Assembly: GCA_030435675.1 (NCBI GenBank) | Contig: CM059623.1 | Location: forward strand, 14,044,092-14,108,091 | Direction: 5' to 3' | DNA from: Steinernema hermaphroditum | Taxonomy: Eukaryota; Nematoda; Chromadorea; Rhabditida; Steinernematidae | DNA length: 64,000 bases | Part shown: piece after piece, positions 20,109 through 30,851 of the stretch | Position numbering within the stretch: the stretch's first letter is position 1 | Layout: every line of letters starts with the position of its first letter | The notes under the pieces: generated by a model | The model's database searches: none | The model's input: only the letters and a program-made list of their open reading frames with translations | What the model was told of the DNA's origin: nothing | Program-made: the position numbers and the translations under genes

Positions 20109-23018
20109 CTACCAGTTTTCGACGTCCATGTCTTCCACGTTGATCGCTTCCATGCCATCCGTTAGATTCTCGAGCTGCTGGGGTGAGCTTGGTTGAGTGT
20201 CGACATCCCAGTGCATCGGGGATTGGTCGACGACTCCTTGAATCTTCAATTCTTCGATAGTAGTGGACCAAGTTCTGCTGTCGGTCAGCGCTTCGGCGTC
20301 TCCGATGATGAAGAGTGCCTGTCTGGCTCGGGTGAGGGCGACGGTTGCCATTTTGTCGTCCGTGAAGAAGGACGAGCGCGGCTGATTGCCGGCTTTCACG
20401 AGGCAGAGTAGGACGACGTCGGCTTCCCGACCGTGGAATTTTGTTACTGATGTCGCTTCCGTGTTAGGGTGGGCAATCAGCTCGTTTAACTTTGATACCT
20501 GAGCCGAGTAGTACGACAACAGAGTGATCGAGGGTGCGTCGCCGAGTTTCTGCCGGATGAGATCATGACGTTCTTTCGCGATCCGGGCTTGTTGGTCATT
20601 GAAGGATGAGCCGGCGGTGTTGGTAGATGCTTGCGATGTTTCCTGGTGCCAGTGGATAGGGATGCACTCGTTCGGGAAGTCGAAGGTCTTCAATGCCGCG
20701 TCGAGGTGGTTGACTTCCGCTGGGCTGATCTCGTTATCGTAGATAGTCTTTGCGATAACCGCTCCGAGCTGGCGCTGGAAACGATAGGTCTTGTTAAGTA
20801 GAAGTGGTGTGGATGCTCGGATGGGTAGGTCCAGTGACGACCGGCGGATAAGCTTGTTGTGCTTGCCAGGAATGTTCACCGTGCGGACAGCGAGCTGTCT
20901 CGGGTCCCCAGCCATTGTTACGGCGGTGAGTGAGTGGCCCAGCGCGTTCATGGTTAGGAATGTGATGTGCTCCGGTGCCATTCCTGCGTCGTCCAGGAGA
21001 AGAGTGCATGGGCATTGGGGAAGTGCGTCGATTATCTGGAGCAGTTTCGATTGTGTGGCGAAGACAACTCGGGTGTGCTGCGCTCTGAACAGGGCTCCGA
21101 TAGCGCGTGATAGATGCTTGTCTCCGTCGTCTCCTTTCGGTTGGGCTTTGAGCAGTTCGAGCTCCTCAGTGGCAGCTACTGTCTTCTCGATGGCGTTCTT
21201 GTCCTCGTCCGACAGGTCGTCGCTCTTAAGCACCTCGGCGAGCTGGTTCTGGAGAAGCCATTTCTTGGTGAGATCATTGCGGGCGTATGGCGATGCGGGA
21301 CCAGAGGCTTTCGTGGAGGGGATAATCACTGGTGCGGGGTGGTTAGTGAGCTGGCTAACTTTGCTGAAGGCTTCTGCGATGTTAGCTACGGCGACATTGG
21401 ATGCCGCAGTGAAGATTATCAAGGGTGTGGGCGCCTCTGAAAGTCGTGCTAGGCCTGCCAGTGCCAATGTGAAAGTTTTGCCAGAACCGGCGGGTGCGTT
21501 TAGAGCCGTGATTGGGCATCGTGCTGCGTGTCTGATGATCTTCTCCTGTGATGTGTTTGGCTTGTGCTGGAGTATGTCGTGGTGTAGAGTTCCATCGATC
21601 TCTACACGCGGATCACTTTCCAGGCATGCCGTGAGGGGTGGTGCGGGCTTAGTGGCTGGAAGTTTGGCTGACTTGAACTGTTTGAGCAGGAAGCGTCGAA
21701 GTGGGGTGGATGCTACGGGGTTGAGGCGGAGATTGCTCGGAAGTGGTTTGCCGGCTGGCGTTTGGCCAAGGAGTATCCGACGATTGAACTGGATCTGGCA
21801 TGCGAAGCTTGGCTCGGTCTCATCGACATTGGGTTGAAACGCGGTTGTTCTGCCCAAGATATGGAATTTCTCATCTTTTCCATTTACTTCCTGGAAGTAA
21901 GAGGCCATGAGGAGGCTACCTGGGTGGTATTTCTCGCTGTTGGCTTTGGACTGTGCACCGTCGGCTTCTTTCCATGAGATGATGAAGTCGGCCGTGATGA
22001 AGGTTCCTTCGTCCTCGGGATCGATCCATGTCGGCTTTGAGGAGGTTTGTGCGGCGTTTGCCGTGTTTTCTTCCCGTACCGTGTCAAAGAGGACAAGGGC
22101 TGCCGCGACTAGTGAGAAGTCCTTCGAGATCGTAGTGAGCTGGGTGCTGTTGGCGGGGAGTTGCTCGAACCAAGGTTGGGCTTCGATGTCCATTGCCGAA
22201 ACCAACACGGGCATGTGGAATGGACGTGGGGTAATCTCAACTGGGCAGAGGATGTTATAGCGCTGGAGGGAGTCAGCCTGAAATCCTGGGGGGAATACCA
22301 GTTGAGCCGAGACCGGGTTGGCGTGAAGAGCGCATTTTGCCGGCAGTTTGGCGTAGGTCAGGTTCACGAATGTTCCAGGTGGGGTTCTTCTTCCTGCAAG
22401 GGATTCGTGGATTGAGGCTACGTGACACATCGTGATCATCTTGGTATTGAAGGTGTCGGTGACTTTGAGTGTCGTGGCTCGGTGTCCTTCTTGGAGTTCC
22501 TTCACCTTCGTTTCCAACACGATGGCGGGGATGGTGATCTGTTCTTGACGATCTGCTAAGTAGATGACTGATGCGCGGTGGCTGGTGTGCACAACTGCGT
22601 TCTTGTTGATGTCGAAGAAGACGTTGGGTTCCCATGAACTGTCCCTGGACACGGCTACGTAGTCGCCTATGTTGATCTTGTGAAGGGCATTGCGGTCACA
22701 GCAGGGTTCGGACACGATGGAGGATGCGTAGATTGTCGTATCCTTGTCGGCCTTGATGAAAGCGGGGAAGCCATTGTCCGGGTTCTCGTTGAAGAGGAAA
22801 ATTTCGTTCGTCCGTTTCTGGCATACCCACAGTGTGGCTACGGCGTTCTCTCCTTGGGAGATGGTCTGAGAGACACTCTGACCGATAAAACGGCGCTTGG
22901 CGTCGTACTGCCGGTTGTCGTATGCTTCACGCTTACGGGGCTCACGCGAATATTGAACAACGCGGAGAGGTTCACGGCCGCCCCGACCACCACGACCATT
23001 ACGACCGCGGAGGGACAT
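20109..23018 (-). CDS. UPF1-like superfamily 1 RNA/DNA helicase, intronless
   Basis: Single open frame of 969 codons from ATG 23018; an in-frame ATG at 23057 would add 13 residues, but the RGG-type start MSLRGRNGRGGRGG looks like the natural N-terminus. The C-terminal half carries SF1 motifs in order: Walker A APAGSGKT (about residue 510), Ia FTAASNVAVA, II LLLDDAGMAPE (about 676), III AGDPRQLAV (about 704), then NKTYRFQ, V KFHGREADVV (about 863) and VI VALTRARQALFIIGD (about 900). Spacing and motifs match the UPF1-like clade, whose members unwind nucleic acid with ATP. In motif II the usual DEAG is DDAG, a conservative change. The N-terminal 500 residues are not recognisable. Absence of introns over 2.9 kb, unlike its neighbours, suggests a retrocopy or an element-borne gene. 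No zinc-binding CH domain of true UPF1 is visible. Confidence 0.88.
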   Translation of the reverse strand: MSLRGRNGRGGRGGREPLRVVQYSREPRKREAYDNRQYDAKRRFIGQSVSQTISQGENAVATLWVCQKRTNEIFLFNENPDNGFPAFIKADKDTTIYASSIVSEPCCDRNALHKINIGDYVAVSRDSSWEPNVFFDINKNAVVHTSHRASVIYLADRQEQITIPAIVLETKVKELQEGHRATTLKVTDTFNTKMITMCHVASIHESLAGRRTPPGTFVNLTYAKLPAKCALHANPVSAQLVFPPGFQADSLQRYNILCPVEITPRPFHMPVLVSAMDIEAQPWFEQLPANSTQLTTISKDFSLVAAALVLFDTVREENTANAAQTSSKPTWIDPEDEGTFITADFIISWKEADGAQSKANSEKYHPGSLLMASYFQEVNGKDEKFHILGRTTAFQPNVDETEPSFACQIQFNRRILLGQTPAGKPLPSNLRLNPVASTPLRRFLLKQFKSAKLPATKPAPPLTACLESDPRVEIDGTLHHDILQHKPNTSQEKIIRHAARCPITALNAPAGSGKTFTLALAGLARLSEAPTPLIIFTAASNVAVANIAEAFSKVSQLTNHPAPVIIPSTKASGPASPYARNDLTKKWLLQNQLAEVLKSDDLSDEDKNAIEKTVAATEELELLKAQPKGDDGDKHLSRAIGALFRAQHTRVVFATQSKLLQIIDALPQCPCTLLLDDAGMAPEHITFLTMNALGHSLTAVTMAGDPRQLAVRTVNIPGKHNKLIRRSSLDLPIRASTPLLLNKTYRFQRQLGAVIAKTIYDNEISPAEVNHLDAALKTFDFPNECIPIHWHQETSQASTNTAGSSFNDQQARIAKERHDLIRQKLGDAPSITLLSYYSAQVSKLNELIAHPNTEATSVTKFHGREADVVLLCLVKAGNQPRSSFFTDDKMATVALTRARQALFIIGDAEALTDSRTWSTTIEELKIQGVVDQSPMHWDVDTQPSSPQQLENLTDGMEAINVEDMDVENW

Positions 23019-23039
23019 GATTGTTGATGAACTTATTAC

Positions 23040-23172
23040 GAGTTCTCCGCAGAGCACTGTAAAAGTTGGCTAGTGCCGGGGAAGATGGTCGATGACGTGA
23101 TGTTGCGAGTACTCCGCACAGTACTTAAGATCAGCTGGTGCTGGAAACGATAGTGCGGAGGCGCGTGCTGGT
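23040..23172. repeat. Two imperfect 65-bp units upstream of the helicase
   Basis: 'gagttctccgcagagcactgtaaaagttggctagtgcc' (23040 on) and 'gagtactccgcacagtacttaagatcagctggtgct' (23108 on) are diverged tandem units. A related 'gtactccgcagagta' lies at 20024 beyond the helicase stop, so the motif flanks the gene on both sides. Confidence 0.55.
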
Positions 23173-23225
23173 CTGGTGCTCGACGGACTTCAGAGGGTGA
23201 CGAGTGATGATGGGTTGTGACGGGG

Positions 23226-23235
23226 CTTATATATG
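23226..23235 (-). promoter_or_regulatory. Candidate TATA box of the helicase gene
   Basis: Minus-strand 'catatataag', about 210 bp before the start codon. This implies a long leader or an unseen leader intron. Confidence 0.4.
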
Positions 23236-23249
23236 TAGTGAGGGGCAGT

Positions 23250-24078
23250 ATAGAAGACCGATGCGGAACGGTTAGTGCGGTGCGACGGTGTTGTGGGAGT
23301 GTTAGCATCGGTGCTGCCTTTGTTGTATTGTCGTGGGGCGTATCGTTCGCAGATTGGGTGGGAGTGTCGCACCACGGAACTGTGCTTTGGGAGGCGGTGC
23401 TACAGGGCTAGGGCAGCGGATTGGGCTTTGCCGTTGGCACCACCCACCGTCATCCGAAAACCCCAAACTCGGCAACGGGCGCTAAAGGTTAAAAATGACA
23501 AAGGAGTAGGCAAGACTACGGTATCTTTTGCGGCACTAGGGACATCACAACAGGAGACATAAAAAAGTCGACCGTGCTGTCGACCAGTGATAGCGGATTT
23601 CGGATCGGGTTTTCCAGATTTTTCGGATTTCGGATTCGGATACTCCAAATGTCGGATTCGGATAATCCGAGATGTCCGATCGCATCCGGATTTTGTATTT
23701 AAAAAGAGTCCTCCGTTCAGGTCTCTTGGAGTCTCGAAATCAGTCTCAATCTTTATTAGCAGGTTCAGCAGGACAATAAATCACGGGATATGCTATGACC
23801 GTAGCTGCGGGTCCTCGAGTGTTCGTCGCCGCGGTCTTTTGTAGTCCTTCGGCGCTTCGTCACTTCCGGTTGGTCGCATGGTCGTCAGCTGATCGTTTGG
23901 TCTTCACTGTTGTTGGATCGTCGATGCGCGCGTCACAACATGTCAGACTGCTGCCTGGGAAACTACCGTAATCCCGTCGGTTTGCTTCCTTTACAATTTG
24001 CATTTCCGAGTTCCAATCCGATCCGACATAATAACCTCAACTGCCCTCAACACCTCCTTCCTAGCGAAGGTATTCGCT
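23250..24078. other. No gene; minisatellite patch
   Basis: 23587-23690 contains 'ggattt(cgg)' and 'ggattcgga' repeats starting with CAGTGATAGCGG, resembling one end of a hAT element; I did not find a matching right end. The remainder is unassigned. Confidence 0.45.
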
Positions 24079-24146
24079 ATTCTGCAAACACATCGAGTAG
24101 GTCGAAACCCTCTGCAAGGGACTGCGAGAGTTCACTCTCTTCACGA

Positions 24147-24262
24147 GCCACCTGGTTTGGCGAGGGCAGTAAACCTTTGGTGAGTGTGCGGCGTCATTAG
24201 TCAGAGGTAGAGCTGACCTCGCGCCTCGAACTGACAGCTACCGTACTCACAGGACTTCACAC
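24147..24262. repeat. Repeat R3, copy 2
   Basis: Close to the left end of duplication copy A; same sequence as 32218-32333 and, lacking 18 bp, 19841-19946. Confidence 0.8.
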
Positions 24263-24687
24263 ATGTATCAGATTCTAAATCAACATGAGAAAATGTAAAC
24301 AATCGGATGAACGGCGAACGGTAACGGTAGACCCCGTAGAAAGGCACTAGAAATGGTATGCACTACCGTATCATTATTCATACTCCCGCAACGTCGGCCC
24401 TGTTGAGCTATAAATTATACTATGCTTCTTCAATCATCGCAACGCTCTTTGAGAGTGAAAAAAAGTGATAAAAGGTCGATCACAGTTCGAGAAAATTAGC
24501 GATACGACTCACCATTAAATACTGCGTTCATATATGTAGTTCTGCCTTGTCGTGAGGATGTTTTTACGAAGGAATGCTGCCGTCTGTGTTTATGTTTAAG
24601 ACTGTATATAACATCCGCGTTCTGTACAATAAATTAGTTAGCACGGATGGCTCAGCGGTAGCAACAATGTTTCGTGAACTACCGTTT

Positions 24688-25011
24688 TTAACAATATTCC
24701 CGTTTCAGTCTGAAGCAGTGCTGTCGAGTAATATTCGAAGCTGCAGATGGGTGACCACGACACTCCGATGATTTGTCGCTTTCAAGACGGCGACCGCCAG
24801 GTTTGCTGACGTTGGTGGTGAATGATAACGATCGGCGGCCATTTAGTGCATACAGCGTGCAATTGTGCACTATGAGTACTGTATAAGGCACATCCTTCTC
24901 GATGAAACTGCGCCGTACAAACGATGCCAAGGCATAACGAAATCTAATTGTGAGTTCTTTTATAAGTTCTTGCATGTTGTACAATGAAGGCCAACCCGTC
25001 AAGCCTTTCAC
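24688..25011 (-). pseudogene. Broken copy of the 32.65-kb open frame
   Basis: Encodes the same residues as the C-terminal three quarters of the minus-strand frame at 32651-33067 (for example [19 protein letters not shown]), but the frame is cut upstream by the 145-bp block present only in copy A. Unknown family; coding status uncertain. Confidence 0.35.
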
Positions 25012-25900
25012 CGATGTTATGATTTCCCACTTTGAAACCGACCGACTTCACGGGGAAAGGCTCTTTCTAAAGTACAGAGTCTACTGGGTAGTGCGGGGTC
25101 TCGAACGACACAAGTACCCACATTGATTGTGATTGAGACACATGCCTTACTGACTATAGTTTCATTTACCCTTTTGGAGTTGCTTATTAATGCTATCAAT
25201 GCTTTTAGCAGACGAAGACCCATCGGTGAGATGCACAAACCCAATCCATATCAACAGGCCGGAAAACTTGTGCTCTACTCATTTGATCTTGCTCGGTCGG
25301 AGAACCCGCCGTAACTGAAAGCAGCTACTAATTTTATACTTTCATTTTATACTCATTTTATACTGATCAAATGATGTGCATCTAAATCACAGTTTGTAAT
25401 GTGCGTGTTAATCTTTAATAAACTGCGAACATACGGTAGAGCCCGTGATGAACACTTTCTAAAAGATCCATCGAAGTGAATATGTCCAACTTTTGAGTTT
25501 CAAGGATCTGGACCTTTCCCTGTTATTCTCATGTGACATGGTCTTTGGAAGAAAACAGGTCAGCGGGGAGGACAGCTCAAGAAATACCATATCCCAGTAG
25601 GTCCCTGAGGGACTGATTTATTCGCTTTCATTGTGATTGAATATATAACATTTGAATGTATTACCTTACACGAAAGGATATCGTAAACAATCATTACGTG
25701 AATAGCACGCGAATTCAACTATTCTTCATTGCTTCGACGCGAATTCAGCACGAACTAATTGTTCAAGTTCTTCGTTGACTCGGGCAAAAGACGTTTTTCA
25801 CTTTTCTAACCGAAGGATAAGCCAAATCAAGTTTGAAAGTTCCCCATTTCTTCTCTGGACCGTAAATCTGAAGTGCCTCGCTGGATTAAAAGCTTACGAT

Positions 25901-26093
25901 ATCTTAAATATGGCAAGCTGACGTGTGCCTTTAATTGATTTTCTAATGAACTACAAGCGAGTAAGCCAAGAGATAAAGACTCCCTGGAAGAAAGAAGAAA
26001 AGCAAGAGTAAAAAACGAAAAAAAAAAATCTTAAATATGGCAAGCTGACGTGTGCCTTTAATTGATTTTCTAATGAACTACAAGCGAGTAGTA
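25901..26093. repeat. 67-bp local duplication in copy A
   Basis: 'atcttaaatatggcaagctg...ctacaagcgagta' occurs at about 25901-25967 and again at 26028-26093, separated by a spacer containing 'gataaagactccctgg' and a poly-A run. Copy B has it once (33260-33327). Confidence 0.85.
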
Positions 26094-26110
26094 AAAAAGC
26101 AAGAGTAAAA

Positions 26111-26260
26111 AACGAGCGCCGTGGTCTTGATAGATCACCCAGTGAAGAAAAGGGCCGTCCGCCTATTCGACGGATGACGTTAATCAACACTGTTATCAAC
26201 TGACATACATCTGAGAAAAGAAAAACAGAAACAGGTGAGAAAATAGGCATAAATAAGTTG
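26111..26260 (+). repeat. Dispersed repeat R2, copy 3
   Basis: Continues to 26370, where 'tatacattactctcgaatg' provides the empty mariner target site. Confidence 0.85.
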
Positions 26261-26589
26261 ACAAACAAGAAGCAAAACTATTGGGCTGAGGCCTTAAATG
26301 TCGAGTGGTATAAACTCCAAATCGGTAGTCAAAAGGGCCAAAACCTATACATTACTCTCGAATGAAAAAAGAGAATCGTGAACACATGGATGTCCTAGCC
26401 CTTGCAAAGCAATAACGGCAATGAACAGATATCTGCTGTACTGTATGCGTGGCTCATTGCGAACGCGTTCGATCTCATAATCGGTCGGGGTCTGTTTGAT
26501 TTTGCAGCTATAACAATAAGACTCTATAATTTATTACCAATAAATAACCATTGTTTCTTTATACATTTCCTTGAGATCAAAGACGAATT

Positions 26590-27233
26590 TTACCCACGAC
26601 CATGTCCACAACCGCTAATTCCATCACAGAAAAGCCACAATCGTCCCACAGCGCTGTCGACGTATCCACCTCCTCTAGCAAACTTCAGGCCAGGCACATT
26701 GAAGTTCAGAGGGTTGGGGTTGTAGTTGTAGCCGGTTGTGGCAGGAGCCGCTGGAGGAATGGGATTATAGTTGTAGTTTCTGTTGTAGTTTGAATATGCG
26801 CCGTAGGCTGGAAAAGAAGGTATGTTTTGCTTAGATTTTCGCCACTTACCATTGTAGTTCCTGTTATAATAGTTGTAATTTCCATATCCGTTGTTGTAGT
26901 AGTTACGATACGGGTTGTAGTTATTGTAGTAGTTGTAGTTACCGTATCCGTTATTATAGCGAGGAGAGTAATTGTTGTAGTTGTAGTAGTTGCTGGAATA
27001 CACAAAGATATATCATGTTGAAAAAGGCGGATGTAAAGAGGGACTCTAGGTGACTCTAATCATCAAAGTTGACCGAACGTTTCTCGCTGAATGCAGGAAA
27101 TTGTTGGCTTTTTCGACTGAATTATAGAAGAAGCCACAAGAACGACTTACTTCCTTCTGTAATATTTGGGATAGGCCGACGAAATTGAGCACAAAACGAC
27201 CAAGCCGAGCAACACTCCTAACAGAGAAGTCAT
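26590..27233 (-). CDS. Secreted Tyr/Asn-rich peptide precursor
   Basis: Three exons on the minus strand. Exon 1 (27151-27233) encodes a signal peptide beginning MTSLLGVLLGLVVLCSISSA and then YPKYYRR. Intron 1 is 158 bp (26993-27150, GTAAGT to TTCCAG). Exon 2 (26850-26992) encodes repeats such as NYYNYNNYSPRYNNGYGNYN. Intron 2 is 42 bp (26808-26849, GTAAGT to TTCCAG), a multiple of three, so it reads through if retained. Exon 3 (26590-26807) ends ISGCGHGRG. The total is about 147 residues. A TATA box (gtataaatag on the minus strand, near 27280) and AATAAA (26530-26535 complement) frame the gene. The composition resembles secreted Tyr/Gly/Asn-rich antimicrobial or cuticle peptides of nematodes; which of these is unknown. 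Confidence 0.8.
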
Positions 27234-27834
27234 TGTGGATTCGATGACCAACGATCTATTTCCACGAAGATGCAAACACTATTTATACGATCGCAAAGAG
27301 AGGTGGAGTTCAGACGCGCCAAGGGTCATCGAAAAAAACGACCCCTTGTTTGGGTCAAACAAAGGTCATCACGTGTAAATTAAGGAAGACACACTTTCGC
27401 CGTTGGCGCGCGATGTTCAGCAAACGCCTGGATCGCCCGTAGGGTGTTCGAGTGCGCGATGTGAACGCCCTCGGGGCGATCGGAAGTTGAGCGGTCAATC
27501 CGAGGGTGAAAAGTGAACTTCACCCGGGAGAGGGTTTTTGTTCTGGATAACCCGTTGTTTCAAGACGGGATTATTCAGAAACCGGAAAACCGTGAAAGCG
27601 GGATATCGGTGACCTTTTGTGCGTCGTGGATAGGGGGTAAAAATACATTTGAATTCTTAATTATTGGGAACAGAATCGGCAATATTTTTGTCTCGCTTGA
27701 TTGGCTATGTGAAGGCCTGCTGAGATCATATGCCCTCACTCTTGAGTAAAGGACTCTGGTCCCGAGATGATGGACCACCCTGAGCCTTCTATATCTCAGA
27801 TTTAAATGATCCTATTAAAAATTTTAAAAGTTCT

Positions 27835-27906
27835 GATCTCGGGCGGGCTCGAACCGCCGGCCTTCTGTGTGTTAGACAGATGTGATAACCACTACACCAC
27901 GAGATC
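27835..27906 (-). tRNA. tRNA-Val (AAC), copy A1
   Basis: 72 nt, full cloverleaf: acceptor gatctcg/cgagatc, D-arm gtgtagtggttatcac, anticodon loop CTAACAC (anticodon AAC), T-arm ggcgg-ttcgagc-ccgcc. A and B box promoters intact. Confidence 0.93.
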
Positions 27907-28218
27907 ACGAAGGAACGGTGTTCTGAGATTGAGTTTTATTGCCACTGGCACAGTGATTGATCCGTTCCAATCCACAGGGCTTCCGACTGCATCGTACTAT
28001 TTCATTTCATTTACTCTTGACCATAGACGTAGTCACTGCTTCTCTCCATTATCGACCCGGCTTCAAAGTTCGATAGGATCTTCAGCTTGTGAGGATCGGA
28101 CGGTCTTCCTGACGAGATGTGGTTTTGCTCACGTTACACGACAACCACGGTGGATTAGATCGGATCAATCACTGTGCCAGTAACAATAAAACTCAATCTC
28201 AGAACATCGTTCTTTAGT

Positions 28219-28290
28219 GATCTCGTGGTGTAGTGGTTATCACATCTGTCTAACACACAGAAGGCCGGCGGTTCGAGCCCGCCCGAGATC
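28219..28290 (+). tRNA. tRNA-Val (AAC), copy A2
   Basis: Identical in sequence to the minus-strand copy at 27835 and pointing away from it; both lie in the arms of a 140-bp inverted repeat (27823-27963 and 28160-28303). Confidence 0.93.
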
Positions 28291-28399
28291 AAAACTTTTA
28301 AACGTTTTTTATTAATTCTGTTTATTTTTGTTGGTGTGCTGAAAGGCCAATTATCCACATTAGATGATCGCCTATTGTCTCCTTTCATTTTCAAGTAAT

Positions 28400-29340
28400 T
28401 CACCTAACAAAAATGTGCCACACGGGTGTTACAGTGGACAGTACGCTTTGAAATTCGATGACCTACTTTCGTTGTCGCCCTTTTCGAGGTTTTTTACTCG
28501 CGCTCACTGCACACTACACAGTGTGGTCAGCGGCGATTGACGTCATTAACCGCCAGGGTCGACGGCGCGTTCGTCGGAAAAACTATCGATCGAAATTGTA
28601 TTTGAGTGCGCGCTTTTTACACTTTCAACTGCTTTGTTGCAAAACGACAGCGGTCGTTTTGTCACTAATGGCGCTCCGCTTTTCATAATATCATTTGTGT
28701 TCCTTCGACAATATCCATCGTATTTTTCAGAAAGTATCAACTTCCTCAACCATGAATTCGACAATTCTGAGCACGTTCTGCAACCCAATGTAAGTTGCGT
28801 TAAAGGCCAAGCCTTAGCCCGGCCTACTATACTATTAGATGACTAAAATAGCTGGCTGATTGCAAGAATTGTGTTCCGAATGACCTGTGTCAATTCGGCC
28901 ACTGGTCAGCGAGTTCTCGGTGCGTTAGGATCACGACTACCCAAGGATTGGGGGCTGGGAGAGCTAAGAGGGAGGAGAAAGCTGACCGATCCGATCCTAT
29001 AAAGTGACATTTATTAAATGCCCTAAGCGAATAAAACATCGTGGTAAAATAAGAGACAACTTTCACCTAAAATTGTTTCCACTGAGCAATAAAACGGAAA
29101 CTCTCATGAGAAATAGCTTATGAAAGCTTATATTTACAAAATATCATCTTGGTGCGCTCTATGGCCCTATTACATTGTTTAGGTTACTCGATGAACTTTT
29201 CGGGCAGTTTTTTGCCTGATTGTCTAAATCGAAATATTTTACTACCGTATTCTTAGTTTAGTTTAGTTTAGTTTATACTCATGAATCAACGGCAGTTGCC
29301 GTGCATGGCATCACATATAGCACAAGAGAGAAACAAATCA
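28400..29340. other. Unassigned; end of copy A and TTTAG repeats
   Basis: 28440-29009 is conserved in copy B (36860-37427), including 'cagcggtcgttttgtcacta', but has no gene I recognise. A short 'tttag' tandem run is at 29255-29276. Confidence 0.45.
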
Positions 29341-29410
29341 CATCGTGGTCGCTGATCTTCTTCTGGCTTCGGCTGGAGACAATATTCCAGTAGAACGAAC
29401 GGCGATCCCA

Positions 29411-29731
29411 TTAGTTTGCGCGGGTGTCGGAGCGGCGAAGCTGCTGTATCCGGTCGGGGCGCGGCGGCGAAGCACGGCAAACGAAGTGGCATCCCATCAT
29501 CGGTGCGGCTGGCGTCGTGGACTTAGAAGTTGCAGCGAGACTTCTGCTCCAGGTAGTGGTGGCGGCGCGGGTGAAGTTGGGCGATTGAGACGATCTTCTT
29601 GGCGAGACGATGGAACTACAGCTCCCTGGTGTTGCATGCCTTCTGGGAGCCGGAACGATCATTTTCGGGACAGCAGAACGGCGTAGAACGACCGCTCCTC
29701 TCTCATTTCGAGAGAGAGCGCGGAAGACCAC
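29411..29731 (-). other. Unassigned Ser/Arg/Pro-rich open frame
   Basis: 106-codon GC-rich frame, open on both strands, so probably compositional rather than a gene. No recognisable motif. Confidence 0.25.
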
Positions 29732-29875
29732 GACAAAATGAAAATCACCGTATTCTTACTATTCTTTATTAAAAGTGATAATTTTTCCATTTTCCAATTT
29801 CAGTCAATTTTTCTTTAGACTGGCATCTATCGCTAGGAGATCTCATGAAAAAAACATTGCATCTCGGATGTTCAA

Positions 29876-30115
29876 GTGATGGGTAGCTAAATTCAAGAGC
29901 AAAGGAAGAAGACCACTAGGAAGACCATGGAGTGGTGATTAGAGAGAATTGATTAAGCGATCCATTCGAGCTTAACAGCGTTTAGAGGATGTTTACAACA
30001 TTGCCCATTTTCAAACCACCCAACAGAAACGTGCAAATACAGAAACTTATGAAACGAGTAGCTGCAATTATCAATGACATTGCGCCAAAACTTAAGTCAA
30101 GGTTTCGAGAGGTCT
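29876..30115 (+). pseudogene. Possible RTE-type LINE 3' remnant
   Basis: One frame reads SKGRRPLGRPWSGD followed by a stop, resembling the 'GRP..RW.DD' end of RTE-type LINE polyproteins. The rest is full of stops. Weak. Confidence 0.3.
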
Positions 30116-30709
30116 AACCAATGTACAGGGAAATTGTTATTATTTGAACCATATTAAAAGTTAAGAACTCATAGTAAATTTAACTACTTTAACGACTTAC
30201 TGTGTGCTTTGGTGACGTTTTGCCTGAAAACGTTCACTCTAATCGAAAGCACATCGAAATCGATTAAACTGACCAACCATTAGAGAAGCTTCTCGAAACG
30301 TTATGAAGTAGTGATGCGGCTGGCCAGGAAGCAGGCCACCGTGTGGCGAAGAAAAAAAAATTTCCCATTTGGGCGCGTACACGTTCTTCTCGTGCCCATA
30401 TTCTGACGAGCCAGCGGATACGCAGTATTCGGTCGCATTTTTCCGCTGATCATTGTGGCTTTTGAAGATGAGCTTAAGAAGCAAATTATTTTGTGAGTTC
30501 AGAAATGACATACCTAGCTCTGTTCATCACAATGGATAATAATTTCAAAATCTTGTTGGGCTCCGTAACAAAATTTTGATTACCAGGGTAGAACACGAGA
30601 AGGGGCCCTTTTAACGCCAGTCTACCTGAAGATAAAGGTGATGAAAATATAGTTAGAATATTGATTAAATTTTCGACCCTGTTGTCGGGATATTCAGCAT
30701 AAAGTCCTT

Positions 30710-30851
30710 TCAACCGTCCCCCTTGTGATTTGGACCGTCCCTTTTTTGGGATTTCGACCATCCCCTAGATTTGAACGGTCTCCCTTGAGATTTCGACCGT
30801 TCCCCTGGGATTTCAACGGTCCCCTCTGAAATAAGGTGGGATTTCGACCGT
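30710..30851. repeat. 19-20 bp minisatellite
   Basis: Variant units of 'ggaccgtcccttttttggga' and 'gatttcgaccgttcccctgg'; the inverted counterpart is at 40190-40350. Confidence 0.75.

Larger units (their letters stand above)
27823..28303. repeat. Inverted repeat carrying the tRNA-Val pair
   Basis: Arms of about 140 bp extend beyond the tRNAs into 'gttctgagattgagttttat' and 'cactggcacagtgattgatc'; the spacer is about 196 bp. The same structure is at 36240-36720 in copy B. Confidence 0.9.
24079..29009. repeat. Segmental duplication, copy A
   Basis: Direct duplicate of 32152-37427 from 'attctgcaaacacatcgag' to 'cc(t/c)ataaagtgaca'. Copy A keeps blocks that copy B has lost: about 105 bp at 24560-24668 between short 'atgttt' repeats, about 145 bp at 25013-25158, about 50 bp at 25365-25412, about 370 bp at 25492-25862, and the peptide-gene first exon. 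Copy B instead carries a mariner and a Merlin fragment. Confidence 0.92.

Noticed and set aside
20791..21837. 348-codon plus-strand frame
   Set aside because: Antisense shadow of the helicase gene; no motifs and reversed codon pattern.
23587..23700. Fourth hAT element starting CAGTGATAGCGG
   Set aside because: Left end and minisatellite look right, but no right end or 8-bp duplication was found.
26602..27021. Val/Ile-rich plus-strand frames opposite the Tyr/Asn-rich gene
   Set aside because: Antisense of repeated Tyr/Asn codons (gta/gtt); splice sites and signal peptide are on the minus strand.
28458..28846. Frames of 70-129 codons conserved between duplication copies (28.5 and 36.9 kb)
   Set aside because: Conservation reflects recent duplication; the frame differs in length between copies because of single-base indels, which argues against coding constraint.
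29255..29276. TTTAG tandem run as telomere-like repeat
   Set aside because: Only about four units, and not the nematode TTAGGC telomere motif.
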